A DNA stretch of 64,000 nucleotides from Fusibacter_A sp965140735. GTDB lineage: Bacteria; Bacillota; Clostridia; Peptostreptococcales; Acidaminobacteraceae. The notes below the pieces were generated by a model that had not been told where the DNA came from, ran no database searches, and saw only the letters and a list, made by a program, of their open reading frames with translations. Position numbers and translations under genes: made by a program. Positions 32,857 to 42,346 of the stretch are shown one piece after another (within the stretch, counting starts at the first letter, position 1; each line of letters opens with the position of its first letter). The DNA is taken from the NCBI GenBank assembly GCA_965140735.1, contig OZ223306.1, forward strand, positions 4,092,001 through 4,156,000, read 5' to 3'.

Positions 32857-35232
32857 ATGTTACTTCGTAAAATGGTCAGAGATATTTGGCTCAATAGAGG
32901 CACTTATATTGCCAGTGCCATCATTATAGTACTAGGGCTTATTATCTTTAATGTCTTTTCAATTGGATACGATAATTTTAGAATTTCAGAAGTTGCCTAT
33001 TATGATGCTTATCATTTCGGAGATGGCTTCGCAGAGATAGAAGGCATGGCAATCTCAGATATGAACAGGCTTTCAAGGATACCGGGCATAAGCAAAATAG
33101 ATGGACGCCTTGTGAAAGATGTTAAACTCGCAGATTCAAATGTAGCGATGAGTACAGATAAGAATGTCTATTTGAGATTGATTAGTTATGATTCAGAGGT
33201 TAAAAAACCCCTGAATGATTTTAAACTGCTAAGTGGCGTAAAACCTACAGATGGCAATCAAATGGTGATCGGCAATAAATTTTTGATTGAAAATGGTTTG
33301 GAGATTGGCGACACAATTGATGTACTCTGTTCAGGCAAGCAGACAACACTCACCATTAAAGGGACTGGGCAATCGCCAGAATACATTTATGCCCTTAGAA
33401 CTGATCAAGATTTATATCCAGATGCGAAGACCTTTGGCATTGCCTTTGTACCAACAGATACTTTAGAAAGACTCACGGGTAGTGCCGGCCAAATCAATCA
33501 AATCTCATTTCAGATGGATGAGGGGGCTTCGTATAAACTTATAGAGTCGCACCTGAAATCTGCTCTGAAAGCTTACGGCATAAAAAAAATATATCCAAGA
33601 AAAGATCAGAAAAGTAATCTCGTTTTCAATCAAGAACTGAATGGCATGAAGACCATGGCGAAAGTCTTGCCCGTACTTTTTTTAGCGGTGGCAGCCATGA
33701 TTATGTACATCATGCTGAAGCGGATGATCGAAACCCAAAGGCAGCAGATCGGGGTTCTTAAAGCATTTGGTTATAGAGATATGCATATTTTACGTCATTA
33801 TATTTCTTATGCAATGCTGATTGCATGTGTAGGGGGGATTTTGGGTAGTATTTTGGGTAATATTTTGGTGATTCCATTTACAGATATGTATCAAAAAATG
33901 TTCAACTTGCCGCTTCAAGCAGCCTCATTTTCACTGGGATATTTTGTGAAGGGGATGGCGATCGTTCTTGTATTTTCAATGGTTGCTGGCATACAAGGTG
34001 CTAAAGGCACTTTGAAACTAGAGCCTTCTGAAGCCATGAGAACTGCCAGTCCAAAACTCGGTAAAGCAGATGCAATGCTTAAATTTGATTTTATAGTGAA
34101 GCGCTTGAATCTCATTAGCCGTTTGGCACTTAGAAGTATCGTTCGCAATAAAGGTAGAAGTATTTTCATTGTACTTGGAATGACTTTTACAATAGGGCTT
34201 TTAGGCATGGCGTGGTCTTTTAAAGGCATGTTAAATGCTATGATTACCGATCAATTTGATAAGGTTCAGACTTATGATATGAAAATAGCTTTTACTAAAC
34301 CAGTGGCAGAACAATCTGCACTTAGAGAAATAAGTCAATACAGCGGTACTCAGACTGTAGAGAGTTTAATGGAAGTGCCTGTAAAACTTAAGCATTTGGG
34401 TCTCTCAAAAGAAATTGTACTCTTTGGACTAGGTGAAGACAGTAAGCTGTATCACCTTTACGATGATCGTGGGAGTCCTGTATACGCTTCTGGGCATGGT
34501 ATGATTTTATCCAAAAGACTTTCTGAAATTTTAGATGTAAAAGTAGGAGATACGCTTTATGTAGATAGCCTTTTTATGAAAGATACTGATGAAGATAAAC
34601 CTGTGATTGTGGATGCCATTGTCCCTCAATATCTTGGTCTCAATGCCTACATGAATAAAGCAGCGTTGCCTTCAATGCTCAATCAATCTTCTTTTGCTAC
34701 TTCAATCCTTTTAAAGGGTGATGAGACCGTTATGAAGCGGATCAAAGAGGACTACAAGAATTCTGATATCGTTTTTGGGATGGATGAGAAAACAGATCTT
34801 TTAGAGCGATATGGTGAAATGATGCAGATGTTCATGTCAATGATGGGGATGTTATGTCTATTCGGTGTGATTACAGGTTTTGCGGTTATATACGCTTCTT
34901 CTATCATCACTATTTCAGAGCGGAAGAGGGAACTTGCCTCTATGTTGGTTATTGGTATGAATTATAAAGAAGTACTTTCCGTCGTGGCGACAGAGCAATG
35001 GATGCTTTCAATTTTATCCATAGTATTGGGGATTCCACTCATGAAAGGGCTGATCGTCGGCATGGCATTTGAAATGAATAATGACGTTTACACAATGCCA
35101 ACGGCCTTAGGTCTAGAGATGATTACAGTATCCCTTTTGTTGACAGGGGTTTCAGTTTTTATAGCTCAAAGGGCCATTAAACGTAAAATAGATGGGATTA
35201 ATCTCGTTGAAGCATTAAGTATGAAAGAGTAA
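32857..35232 (+). CDS. ABC transporter permease with two FtsX domains
   Basis: This 791-residue protein has an N-terminal membrane segment (about 14-35), a large extracellular domain, three membrane segments near residues 268-375, a second N-terminal-like segment near 435-450, another extracellular domain, and three final segments near 665-780. The two FtsX-like units are in tandem in one chain. It works with the preceding ATPase and the adaptor downstream. Confidence 0.92.
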   Translation: MLLRKMVRDIWLNRGTYIASAIIIVLGLIIFNVFSIGYDNFRISEVAYYDAYHFGDGFAEIEGMAISDMNRLSRIPGISKIDGRLVKDVKLADSNVAMSTDKNVYLRLISYDSEVKKPLNDFKLLSGVKPTDGNQMVIGNKFLIENGLEIGDTIDVLCSGKQTTLTIKGTGQSPEYIYALRTDQDLYPDAKTFGIAFVPTDTLERLTGSAGQINQISFQMDEGASYKLIESHLKSALKAYGIKKIYPRKDQKSNLVFNQELNGMKTMAKVLPVLFLAVAAMIMYIMLKRMIETQRQQIGVLKAFGYRDMHILRHYISYAMLIACVGGILGSILGNILVIPFTDMYQKMFNLPLQAASFSLGYFVKGMAIVLVFSMVAGIQGAKGTLKLEPSEAMRTASPKLGKADAMLKFDFIVKRLNLISRLALRSIVRNKGRSIFIVLGMTFTIGLLGMAWSFKGMLNAMITDQFDKVQTYDMKIAFTKPVAEQSALREISQYSGTQTVESLMEVPVKLKHLGLSKEIVLFGLGEDSKLYHLYDDRGSPVYASGHGMILSKRLSEILDVKVGDTLYVDSLFMKDTDEDKPVIVDAIVPQYLGLNAYMNKAALPSMLNQSSFATSILLKGDETVMKRIKEDYKNSDIVFGMDEKTDLLERYGEMMQMFMSMMGMLCLFGVITGFAVIYASSIITISERKRELASMLVIGMNYKEVLSVVATEQWMLSILSIVLGIPLMKGLIVGMAFEMNNDVYTMPTALGLEMITVSLLLTGVSVFIAQRAIKRKIDGINLVEALSMKE

Positions 35233-35247
35233 TGGAGCGTGAAGCAT

Positions 35248-36507
35248 ATGAAAAGAAAGATTTGGATAACAGGAGCTGTGTTAATCGCAATTCTGATCAT
35301 AATAGGTGGCTATACGATATTAAAACCAGTATCGCTGTCCTGTATTGAAATTAAGGCTAAAAATTATAATGATCTATTTAAAGAAGATGGTAAAGTGACT
35401 GCAAAAGAGGCTGTTTTGCTCTATGCACCCATTGATGAAAAGGTTGTTGAAATTAATGTTAAAGAAGGGCAAGCTGTTAAAAAAGGCGATAGGCTCTTAA
35501 GCTTTGATCAAACAAACTTATTATTTCAACTCGAAAATCTCAAGGGTCAAAAAAGTGCGCTCTTAGGCACTAAACTCGCTGAGGGAGAGAAAGTAGATGT
35601 CTATAAAATTTCAGCACAAAAAGATGCCGTTGCACTGGCTCAATCAAATTTGAATCAAGCGACGACGCAATATGAACGAGATAAAATTCTCTTTGATCAA
35701 GATGCCATTAGTAAATCCGCATTTGAGGCATCAGAAAAGCTCGTAAAAGATGCTCAGGAAAATTTGGAACTTCAAAGCGCAATGTTGAATTCACTTAATA
35801 AAACCAATGAGCTCACAAAAGGATCTTCGAAACAATATGAAGGCCTTTTACAGCAAATAGAGGCACAGATAGATGCGCTTCAGTATCAAATCGATCAATG
35901 TTCAATCGTTGCACCTATGGATGGTGTTGTGAGTGAATTTTCACTAAAAAGTGGAGATCGCCCTATGGCCGGAAGTCAGATCATGAGACTCTTTGTACCG
36001 GATGAATATGAAGTGGAGGCACTTGTGCTTTCAGAGGATGCAGCTGATCTTAAAATAGGGGCGGAAACAGAGATCATAAAGAAGACTAAGGGTGAAGATC
36101 AAACTCTGAGTGGTACCATAAAAGCCATTGCACCTACGGCTGTTGAAACCGTATCCACACTAGGGCTTATCGAACAACGTGTCAAAGTGACGCTTAGTCT
36201 TATGACTGATCAGACCAATTCAGTGAGGCCAGGAGATAAAGTTGAAGTCCATTTCATATCATTTTCGGCACCTGATAGTATCGTGATTCCTAAAGATGCC
36301 ATATTCTCACTGAATAATTCGGATTATGTATGGATCGTTAAAGAGGGGAAAGCCAAATTTAGAGAAGTCACAAAAATCTATGAGGCAGACCAAGATGTGG
36401 TTATAGGAAAAGGTCTCGAAAGTGATGAAAAAGTGATCTATCCTCTTAAAAATCTTAAAATACATGAAGGCTTAAGTGTGAAAGCTAGCGTAATTAAAAC
36501 ACGTTAA
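35248..36507 (+). CDS. HlyD/RND-type efflux adaptor
   Basis: This 419-residue protein has an N-terminal membrane anchor (about 6-26), a split lipoyl/barrel-sandwich domain, and a long coiled-coil hairpin near residues 90-215. The barrel halves are VVEINVKEGQAVKKGDRLLSF and CSIVAPMDGVVSEFSLKSGD. The beta-barrel domain follows. The ATG at 35248 has good spacing from GGAG, while the earlier GTG does not. It is the last gene of the TetR-controlled unit. Confidence 0.92.
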   Translation: MKRKIWITGAVLIAILIIIGGYTILKPVSLSCIEIKAKNYNDLFKEDGKVTAKEAVLLYAPIDEKVVEINVKEGQAVKKGDRLLSFDQTNLLFQLENLKGQKSALLGTKLAEGEKVDVYKISAQKDAVALAQSNLNQATTQYERDKILFDQDAISKSAFEASEKLVKDAQENLELQSAMLNSLNKTNELTKGSSKQYEGLLQQIEAQIDALQYQIDQCSIVAPMDGVVSEFSLKSGDRPMAGSQIMRLFVPDEYEVEALVLSEDAADLKIGAETEIIKKTKGEDQTLSGTIKAIAPTAVETVSTLGLIEQRVKVTLSLMTDQTNSVRPGDKVEVHFISFSAPDSIVIPKDAIFSLNNSDYVWIVKEGKAKFREVTKIYEADQDVVIGKGLESDEKVIYPLKNLKIHEGLSVKASVIKTR

Positions 36508-36562
36508 CGGCGTTTTTTAGGCATAAATTGAGTGACATAAAAAATGTTATAAAATGAATTAT

Positions 36563-36637
36563 AAAAAAAGGGAATCCCTATTGTGGATAACACGACCTCT
36601 AAGTAGAGCGTTACTCATAATAGGAGAGTCCCTTTTC
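36563..36637. terminator. Long hairpin between converging genes, likely bidirectional terminator
   Basis: The arms AAAAGGGA-TCCCTATT and AATAGGAGA-TCCCTTTT pair with one bulge. The pairing continues inward through weaker steps to a CTCT-AAGT-AGAG tip, about 70 bases in all. A and T runs flank it. It lies between the efflux operon and ung and contains TGTGGATAA, a DnaA-box sequence, at 36582. Confidence 0.7.
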
Positions 36638-36729
36638 AATTCGCCCAATAATTTTTTGTAAACTAGAGCATATCATACGTAGAAGACTCAAGTCATCTAA
36701 CGGATAGCCATAGGTACTTAGCCTTTAGG

Positions 36730-37401
36730 TTATTTAATCTGCCAGTCGATCGGCGTAAGTCCTCTACTTTCTAAAAAGGCATTTGCTTTTGAGAAATGAC
36801 CACAGCCTAGAAAGCCTCTATGAGCCGACAGAGGACTTGGATGTGTTGATTTTAAAATGAGATGTTGTGGATTAGTGATAAGCTTGATTTTAGCCTGTGC
36901 AGGATTTCCCCATAGCATAAATATAATGGGTTCCTCACGCTTGTTAAGCAATGAGATCACTTCATCTGTAAACGTTTCCCAGCCCCTTTTACGATGTGAA
37001 TTGGCCTCACCAGCACGAACGGTTAAAACAGTATTGAGCAGTAATACCCCTTGCTCAGCCCATGACGTCAAGTTCCCATGTTTAGGGAGCGTGCAACCCA
37101 GATCACGCGCGAGTTCTTTGTAAATGTTAACCAGTGAAGGCGGTGTTTTAACCCCTTTTAAAACTGAAAAACAGAGTCCATGTGCTTGACCAGCACCATG
37201 ATAAGGATCTTGACCAAGGATGACCACTTTAACCTCTTTATAGGCAGTTAAGCGGAATGCATTATAGAGATCCTCTTTTAAGGGGTAAATTTTCTGCGTG
37301 CGATATTCATGGATTAAAAATTTTCTTAAATTTTGATAGTAGTCTTTTTCAAATTCGGGTGATAGCAAATCTTGCCAGTCATTTTCAAATATTTTTTTCA
37401 T
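36730..37401 (-). CDS. ung: Uracil-DNA glycosylase
   Basis: This 223-residue repair enzyme removes uracil from DNA. The catalytic water-activating motif is GQDPYHG, preceded by VVIL, and the minor-groove loop HPSPLSAHRGF lies near the C-terminus. FMLWGNPAQ is the uracil-binding segment. The length is normal for family 1. It is a single gene converging on the efflux operon. Confidence 0.97.
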   Translation of the reverse strand: MKKIFENDWQDLLSPEFEKDYYQNLRKFLIHEYRTQKIYPLKEDLYNAFRLTAYKEVKVVILGQDPYHGAGQAHGLCFSVLKGVKTPPSLVNIYKELARDLGCTLPKHGNLTSWAEQGVLLLNTVLTVRAGEANSHRKRGWETFTDEVISLLNKREEPIIFMLWGNPAQAKIKLITNPQHLILKSTHPSPLSAHRGFLGCGHFSKANAFLESRGLTPIDWQIK

Positions 37402-37526
37402 ATAAGAACCTCTTTTAAAATGGTATTTTAAGTGTATTTTTATTATAGCATATCACCGAGATTTTGAAAAAAGACCTCAAAATGGGTTAAACTAAATTGC
37501 TCATTATAAGTTTGAGATTTGTAAGA

Positions 37527-38129
37527 TTATAATGCTTTAAATGCTTTCACCACAGCTACAGGGTCGACACTTGAAAGAACAGCATCGGACACTGCAAAAC
37601 CATCTACGTTTTCAAAGATGGTTTCTGTAATATTAGAAGGCGTCAGTCCGCCAATCCCAAAGATCGGAATATGAACTGATGATCTAATTTGTTTTAGTAT
37701 ATCGTCAGAGATCAATTTGGCATTATGCTTTGTGGAAGATTGATAAAAAGCGCCTACGCCCAGATAATCCGCTCCGGCATTTTCACATAACTGAGCACGT
37801 TCTGGTGTTTTAGCAGTGGCCCCTATGATTAGATTTGCTCGTGCAATGCGCCTAACGTATTTAACCGGTAAATCCTCTTCGCCAAGATGTATGCCTTGGC
37901 AGTCTGTGATTGTGGCCACATCTAGGCGGTCGTTGATGATTAGAGGCACTTCAAATAAGTTGCAAAGTATGGAAAGCTGGTGGATTTCATCCAGTGCTTG
38001 TTCCCAATCGAGTGATTTTTGACGATACTGAAGATAATCGATACCAAGAGGTAAAACTTTTTTTAAAATTTTAAGTTGTTGATCGAAAGGGCTTGAATTG
38101 GTGATTAAGTAGATTTTTTTTGTATTCAT
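37527..38129 (-). CDS. thiE: Thiamine-phosphate synthase
   Basis: This 200-residue TIM-barrel enzyme joins the pyrimidine and thiazole phosphates to thiamine phosphate. The motifs are DYLQYRQKS, LIINDRLDVA, GIHLGEEDLP, GADYLGVGAFYQSSTK, and FGIGGLTPSN. Its start overlaps the end of thiM by four bases (ATGA). It is the last gene of the thiamine operon. Confidence 0.95.
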   Translation of the reverse strand: MNTKKIYLITNSSPFDQQLKILKKVLPLGIDYLQYRQKSLDWEQALDEIHQLSILCNLFEVPLIINDRLDVATITDCQGIHLGEEDLPVKYVRRIARANLIIGATAKTPERAQLCENAGADYLGVGAFYQSSTKHNAKLISDDILKQIRSSVHIPIFGIGGLTPSNITETIFENVDGFAVSDAVLSSVDPVAVVKAFKAL

Positions 38130-38905
38130 AATGAGACCTCTATTTCAGATATTTCGGAAATTAAATCTATTTTAAATTGTCCTAGTCTATGGTTAGATGA
38201 TATTTCAGCTTTGATAGATGCTGACTTATAGGCTTTACATAATTTTTCGACTGCCAGTAAAGAGAATTCTCTAAAGATCTTCGAGTCATCTGGTGAACAC
38301 GAGGTTTTATTGAGCTGATGGTTTGCGAGGCATACCCCTAACAGACCTGAAAGGACACAACCTGTACCAGATACCTTTGGTAAAAGAGCAGAACCACCAG
38401 AAATTGTTGTGATTTGACCATTACGAGCTATATAATCAATTGCACCTGTTGCAATAACAACAGATTTGGCATAAAGCTTAGAAATTGTTTGAACATTTTC
38501 TAGAGATATAGGTTGTGAAGCATCGAAAGAACTCGACTGTGTTTTAGAGGTCAAAGCAGAAACTTCATCATAGTTGCCTTTTATAATCTCAAAATCATAT
38601 TGATTTAAAAGCGCTTGTGCAAAGGTTTTTCTATAAGCACTAAAGTGGATGCCAACCAAATCAATAATCATTGGAATGCCATGCTTTTGAGCTTCAGAAC
38701 ACGCCGTATGAATCACCTTTTGTTTTTCTGAATTAACCATACCAAGATTGATCACAGTAGCGTCCATTTTAGGATAAATAAAACTGTACTCTTCGGATGT
38801 TTCTGACATGATCGGCGATGCCCCCACAGCAGCGATTGTGTCTGCAACAAATTGCTTGGTAACGTCATTTGTGATCACGTGAATGATTTTCTTTTTGAGC
38901 ATCAT
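38126..38905 (-). CDS. thiM: Hydroxyethylthiazole kinase
   Basis: This 259-residue kinase phosphorylates hydroxyethylthiazole for salvage into thiamine. Conserved parts are HVITNDVTKQFVADTIAAVG at the start, INLG near residue 60, KGNYDEVSAL, VIATGAIDYI, and KVSGTGCVLSGLLG with the catalytic cysteine. I chose the ATG behind TGGAGGT; a longer frame would overlap thiD. Some positions differ from the classical enzyme (SPIMSETSEEY instead of the usual proline-methionine motif). No thiG or thiazole synthesis gene is seen here. Confidence 0.9.
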   Translation of the reverse strand: MMLKKKIIHVITNDVTKQFVADTIAAVGASPIMSETSEEYSFIYPKMDATVINLGMVNSEKQKVIHTACSEAQKHGIPMIIDLVGIHFSAYRKTFAQALLNQYDFEIIKGNYDEVSALTSKTQSSSFDASQPISLENVQTISKLYAKSVVIATGAIDYIARNGQITTISGGSALLPKVSGTGCVLSGLLGVCLANHQLNKTSCSPDDSKIFREFSLLAVEKLCKAYKSASIKAEISSNHRLGQFKIDLISEISEIEVSL

Positions 38906-38909
38906 AAGA

Positions 38910-39722
38910 TTACCTCCATTTGTTAATGGCGCCGTAGTTATTACCAAGAAGCACAGGATTTGAAATGCCTGAAAGCAAGTAGGCTTTAGCTTTTCTAATG
39001 GCTTCTTCCAAGGTATTTCCATTTAAAATATAGGCGCAAATAGCGGTGGATAGTGTGCATCCAGTGCCGTGAGTAAATGGTGCTTCAACACGAGATGCAG
39101 AAAATTTTATGGGTGTCTTAGTGGGTGATTCTATTAAAAGGTCTGTGGCTTCGTCAGCAAAGTGGCCACCTTTTAATAAAATAGCACAGTTATGATCTTC
39201 AAAAGATGGCAGTGTTAGATTGGATAAGTAATCCTGCGTATGCCAGTTATTCGACGCATTTGATTCTGAATCCAGAAACAAAGTTTCATACTCATGGAGA
39301 TTTGGGGTTATAAGTGAAAGCAATGGCATGAGGTCTTGTCTGATGGCATCACCAAGTGTTTGTTCACTCAACGAAGCTGAATTAGAAGCTTTTAGCACAG
39401 GGTCCAGTAAGATAAATGGACACTTGTGTTTGTAGTGCTTTAAGAGTTTCACAATTGTATTGAGAGCTGCCACAGAGCCAATCATGCCAATTTTAATCGC
39501 ATTAAAATCAAAGCGAGACAAGAGCCCCTCAAGTTGAGAGGCGATGACTTCGCTGGGGAGATCAAATCGATCAATAACTCCAAGATCGTTTTGGCTTGTA
39601 ACAGAAGTTGTAACGGTCATGGGGTAAACCCCTAGTGAAAAAGCAGTGAGACAGTCTGATTGTATCCCTGCGCCAGAGGTAGGATCTGACCCTGCGATGA
39701 TTAATAATTTAGGCTTTTTCAT
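38910..39722 (-). CDS. thiD: Hydroxymethylpyrimidine (phosphate) kinase
   Basis: This 270-residue ribokinase-family enzyme phosphorylates hydroxymethylpyrimidine and its phosphate. It starts with LIIAGSDPTSGAGIQSD, and has DPVLKASNSASL, TPNLHEYE, and the catalytic loop THGTGCTLSTAI near residue 213. The start overlaps the end of thiW by 14 bases. Four bases separate its end from the thiM start. Confidence 0.96.
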   Translation of the reverse strand: MKKPKLLIIAGSDPTSGAGIQSDCLTAFSLGVYPMTVTTSVTSQNDLGVIDRFDLPSEVIASQLEGLLSRFDFNAIKIGMIGSVAALNTIVKLLKHYKHKCPFILLDPVLKASNSASLSEQTLGDAIRQDLMPLLSLITPNLHEYETLFLDSESNASNNWHTQDYLSNLTLPSFEDHNCAILLKGGHFADEATDLLIESPTKTPIKFSASRVEAPFTHGTGCTLSTAICAYILNGNTLEEAIRKAKAYLLSGISNPVLLGNNYGAINKWR

Positions 39723-40209
39723 GTGGCACCTTGAGCAGTGGTGTGTAAGAAAGTGCTTTTAACATGGCATATGCAATGATACTGCCTGCAACGGTACTGA
39801 GCATAAAAGGTGCGATGAAGAAGAAAGCCCCTTTATCGATGCCGAGTAAGATTTTAGCAAGTGGATAAGAAAGGAGCGCGCCTAAAATACCTGTACCAAA
39901 GATTTCTCCCCCAAGAGCAAAGACCATTTTGTGGGTCTTTCTAAAGAGTAGACCAGCGAGTAAGGCACCAATCATGCTGCCAGGGAAGGCTAAAAGACTA
40001 CCTGTACCCATGAAGTTCCTGAGGAGTGAAATGCAAAATGCATTGCCAACAGCCCATGCGGGTCCAAGCAATACCGCAGATACAACGTTGATTAAATGCT
40101 GTATAGGGAAAGCTTTGGCTGCACCAACAGGGATGTAGAATAGAGAGCCGGTTACGACACCAAGTGCAATTAATACGCCTGAGTAGGTTAATTTTTGAGT
40201 TGTTTTCAT
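39709..40209 (-). CDS. thiW: ThiW, ECF-type substrate-binding membrane protein for thiazole
   Basis: This 166-residue membrane protein has about five or six hydrophobic segments and the ThiW pattern IPVGAAKAFPIQHLINVVSA near residues 26-45. ThiW proteins are the substrate-specific components of energy-coupling-factor importers and are thought to take up the thiazole precursor. This agrees with the thiM kinase in the same operon. The general ECF ATPases and EcfT are not in this window. Confidence 0.9.
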   Translation of the reverse strand: MKTTQKLTYSGVLIALGVVTGSLFYIPVGAAKAFPIQHLINVVSAVLLGPAWAVGNAFCISLLRNFMGTGSLLAFPGSMIGALLAGLLFRKTHKMVFALGGEIFGTGILGALLSYPLAKILLGIDKGAFFFIAPFMLSTVAGSIIAYAMLKALSYTPLLKVPHEKA

Positions 40210-40222
40210 TAGAATACCTCCA

Positions 40223-41539
40223 TTACGCTCTTAAAATGTTGAGATCTTCACCATTTAAAACTTTGTTAAGAGTTCTTACAGCGCACATTTTACCGCACAT
40301 GGTACATGTTTTTTCATCTTCTGGATTAGTGCCTTGACGATAGAGACGTGCTTTTTCAGGATCAAGAGCAAGTTTGAACATCTTATCCCAATCGAGTTGT
40401 TGACGTGCATAACTCATTTCGTTATCCCATACTTTAGCATTTCTAACTTTTTTGCCGATATCACCTGCATGTGCGGCAATTTTTGATGCCATAATACCTT
40501 CCACCATATCTTCAAGTGTCGGGAGTCTTAGGTGTTCTGCTGGTGTAACATAGCAGAGGAAATCTGCCCCTTTACTTGCTGCAATTGCACCACCAATAGC
40601 ACCTGTGATGTGATCATATCCTGGGGCTACATCAGTTACAAGTGGCCCTAAAACATAGAAAGGTGCACCATGACATAATTTCTTTTCAAGAATGACATTG
40701 GCTTCAATTTCATCGATTGCCATGTGCCCTGGACCTTCAATCATCACTTGAACATTTTTAGTCCAAGCTCTTTTAGTGAGTTCACCTAAGATGAGCAATT
40801 CTTGAATTTGACTGGCATCGGTGGCATCTGCAAGTCCACCTGGTCTCATGGCATCGCCAAGACTTAAGGTCATATCGTATTTGGCACAGATATCGAGTAG
40901 ATCATCAAAGTATTCGAAGAATGGATTTTCTCTGTTGTTAAGTCTCATCCATGCGAACATGAGTGAACCACCTCTGGAAACAATGTTCATTAGACGTGGA
41001 TTATTGATGAAAGTCCTTGCGGTATATTGGTTAATACCCGCATGAATCGTAACAAAGTCCACACCATCTTTACCGTGTTGTTCAACGACTTTTAAAAATT
41101 CATGTGCCTCTATATCTTTAAGTTCTTTGTCATAAAAACCAAGCGCATCATAAACAGGAACAGTTCCAATCATTGCAGAAGAAAAACCGATGAGATCAGT
41201 TCTGAACTCACGTGTTTTACCATAGTTGCTCAAATCCATGATACCTTCTACACCGAGTTCGATGGCTTTTTTTGCCTTTTCAATTTCCATATTGTAATCG
41301 TTTGAATCCTTTGAGATGCCCAAATTGACATTGATTTTAGTTTTTAAGCCTTCACCGACGCCAACGGGTTTTATAGATTTGTGATTGATATTGGCAGGAA
41401 TGACGATTCTACCTTTGGCGATAAGTGCCATAAGATCTTCAACTTTGATGCCTTCATCGTTTGCAACTGCTAACATTTCTGGTGTTGATATGCCTTTTTT
41501 AGCAGCGTCCATTTGTGTGGTGTAATTTCTTTTATTCAT
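40223..41539 (-). CDS. thiC: Phosphomethylpyrimidine synthase
   Basis: This 438-residue radical-SAM enzyme rearranges aminoimidazole ribotide to the thiamine pyrimidine. The C-terminal cluster motif CTMCGKMCAVR is present, as are SLGDAMRPG, EGPGHMAID, LGPLVTDVAPGYDHITGAIGG, and the start ISTPEMLAVA. The length is normal for the anaerobic short form. It is first in the operon, directly behind a TPP riboswitch. GGGGGC precedes the start. Confidence 0.97.
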   Translation of the reverse strand: MNKRNYTTQMDAAKKGISTPEMLAVANDEGIKVEDLMALIAKGRIVIPANINHKSIKPVGVGEGLKTKINVNLGISKDSNDYNMEIEKAKKAIELGVEGIMDLSNYGKTREFRTDLIGFSSAMIGTVPVYDALGFYDKELKDIEAHEFLKVVEQHGKDGVDFVTIHAGINQYTARTFINNPRLMNIVSRGGSLMFAWMRLNNRENPFFEYFDDLLDICAKYDMTLSLGDAMRPGGLADATDASQIQELLILGELTKRAWTKNVQVMIEGPGHMAIDEIEANVILEKKLCHGAPFYVLGPLVTDVAPGYDHITGAIGGAIAASKGADFLCYVTPAEHLRLPTLEDMVEGIMASKIAAHAGDIGKKVRNAKVWDNEMSYARQQLDWDKMFKLALDPEKARLYRQGTNPEDEKTCTMCGKMCAVRTLNKVLNGEDLNILRA

Positions 41540-41565
41540 AGTGCCCCCTTTAAAATAATTAAAAA

Positions 41566-41592
41566 AAAAGCATCGACCGTAGTCAATGCTTG
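41566..41592 (-). terminator. Riboswitch-controlled terminator before thiC
   Basis: On the minus strand AAGCATTGAC and GTCGATGCTT pair with one G-U pair, followed by nine T. It lies between the TPP aptamer and thiC, so TPP binding would cause early termination. Confidence 0.88.
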
Positions 41593-41619
41593 TTGTTCCT
41601 CTTTAATAAGAGATCTGCG

Positions 41620-41710
41620 AGCTTTCCTACGCCAGTATTATCTGGATCAGGTACAAGGATAAAAGAATAAGTTCTTTTTCTCAGCTGCCTGTTTAGCAGC
41701 ACTCCTAGCT
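41620..41710 (-). ncRNA. TPP riboswitch
   Basis: On the minus strand the aptamer holds the conserved GCTGAGA and the ACCTGATCCAGATAATACTGG and CGTAGGAAAG segments of the THI element. Terminal AGCT arms close it. A TATAAT on the minus strand at 41743-41748 fits as the promoter -10 box. It controls thiC-thiW-thiD-thiM-thiE. Confidence 0.96.
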
Positions 41711-41812
41711 AAAATATTCATTTGATATCAATATTAAAACATATTATACAGTATAAATCAATCCTAAAGCATGTTAAAATTAATTAAAGATACATAAATG
41801 AGGTGAAAGCAT

Positions 41813-42346
41813 ATGATTATTACAGAGACGGAAAGGCTCATTATTAGGACCTGGACACTGGATGATTTACCCTATGGTATGGCGCTTTGGGGTAACAAAG
41901 AAATTATTAAACATATTGGTCTTGAAAAGCCAATGACACGTGAAGAAGTTTTAGAATCCATTAAAAAAGGCATCGATCATCAGATCAAAAACGGTTACCA
42001 ACATTGGGCGGTTGTTTTAAAGAGTAGTAGTGATATTATTGGGGCTTGCGGCTTTAATACATTTCATCAAGTGAAAGAAAAGGAGCATTCCATTGAATTA
42101 GTATTTCACTTTATGCCTGATGCTTGGGGCAATGGTTATGCCACTGAGGCGGCAGAGGCCTGTCTTAACTATGCTCATGAGCATATAAAAACCGACCGAA
42201 TAATTGCCGGTGTTGAAGGTGGCAATATCAGGTCGATTAAAATTTTAGACAAGCTTGGCTTTAATTATAAGGGGCTTATTTACTTTGAAGATTCTAAAAA
42301 ATTTGAGCCCATGTATGAATTTAGATTGACACCTCAACGTCGATAG
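41813..42346 (+). CDS. GNAT acetyltransferase, RimJ/RimL type
   Basis: This 177-residue enzyme transfers an acetyl group from acetyl-CoA. It starts with TETERLIIRTWTLDDLP, typical of the RimJ-like subgroup, and the CoA loop is WGNGYATEAAEACLNYAHE near residues 104-122, followed by NIRSIKILDKLGF. The substrate may be a protein N-terminus or a small amine. AGGTG precedes the start. Its 3' end overlaps the converging phzF-like gene by 26 bases, so no terminator lies between them. Confidence 0.88.
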   Translation: MIITETERLIIRTWTLDDLPYGMALWGNKEIIKHIGLEKPMTREEVLESIKKGIDHQIKNGYQHWAVVLKSSSDIIGACGFNTFHQVKEKEHSIELVFHFMPDAWGNGYATEAAEACLNYAHEHIKTDRIIAGVEGGNIRSIKILDKLGFNYKGLIYFEDSKKFEPMYEFRLTPQRR

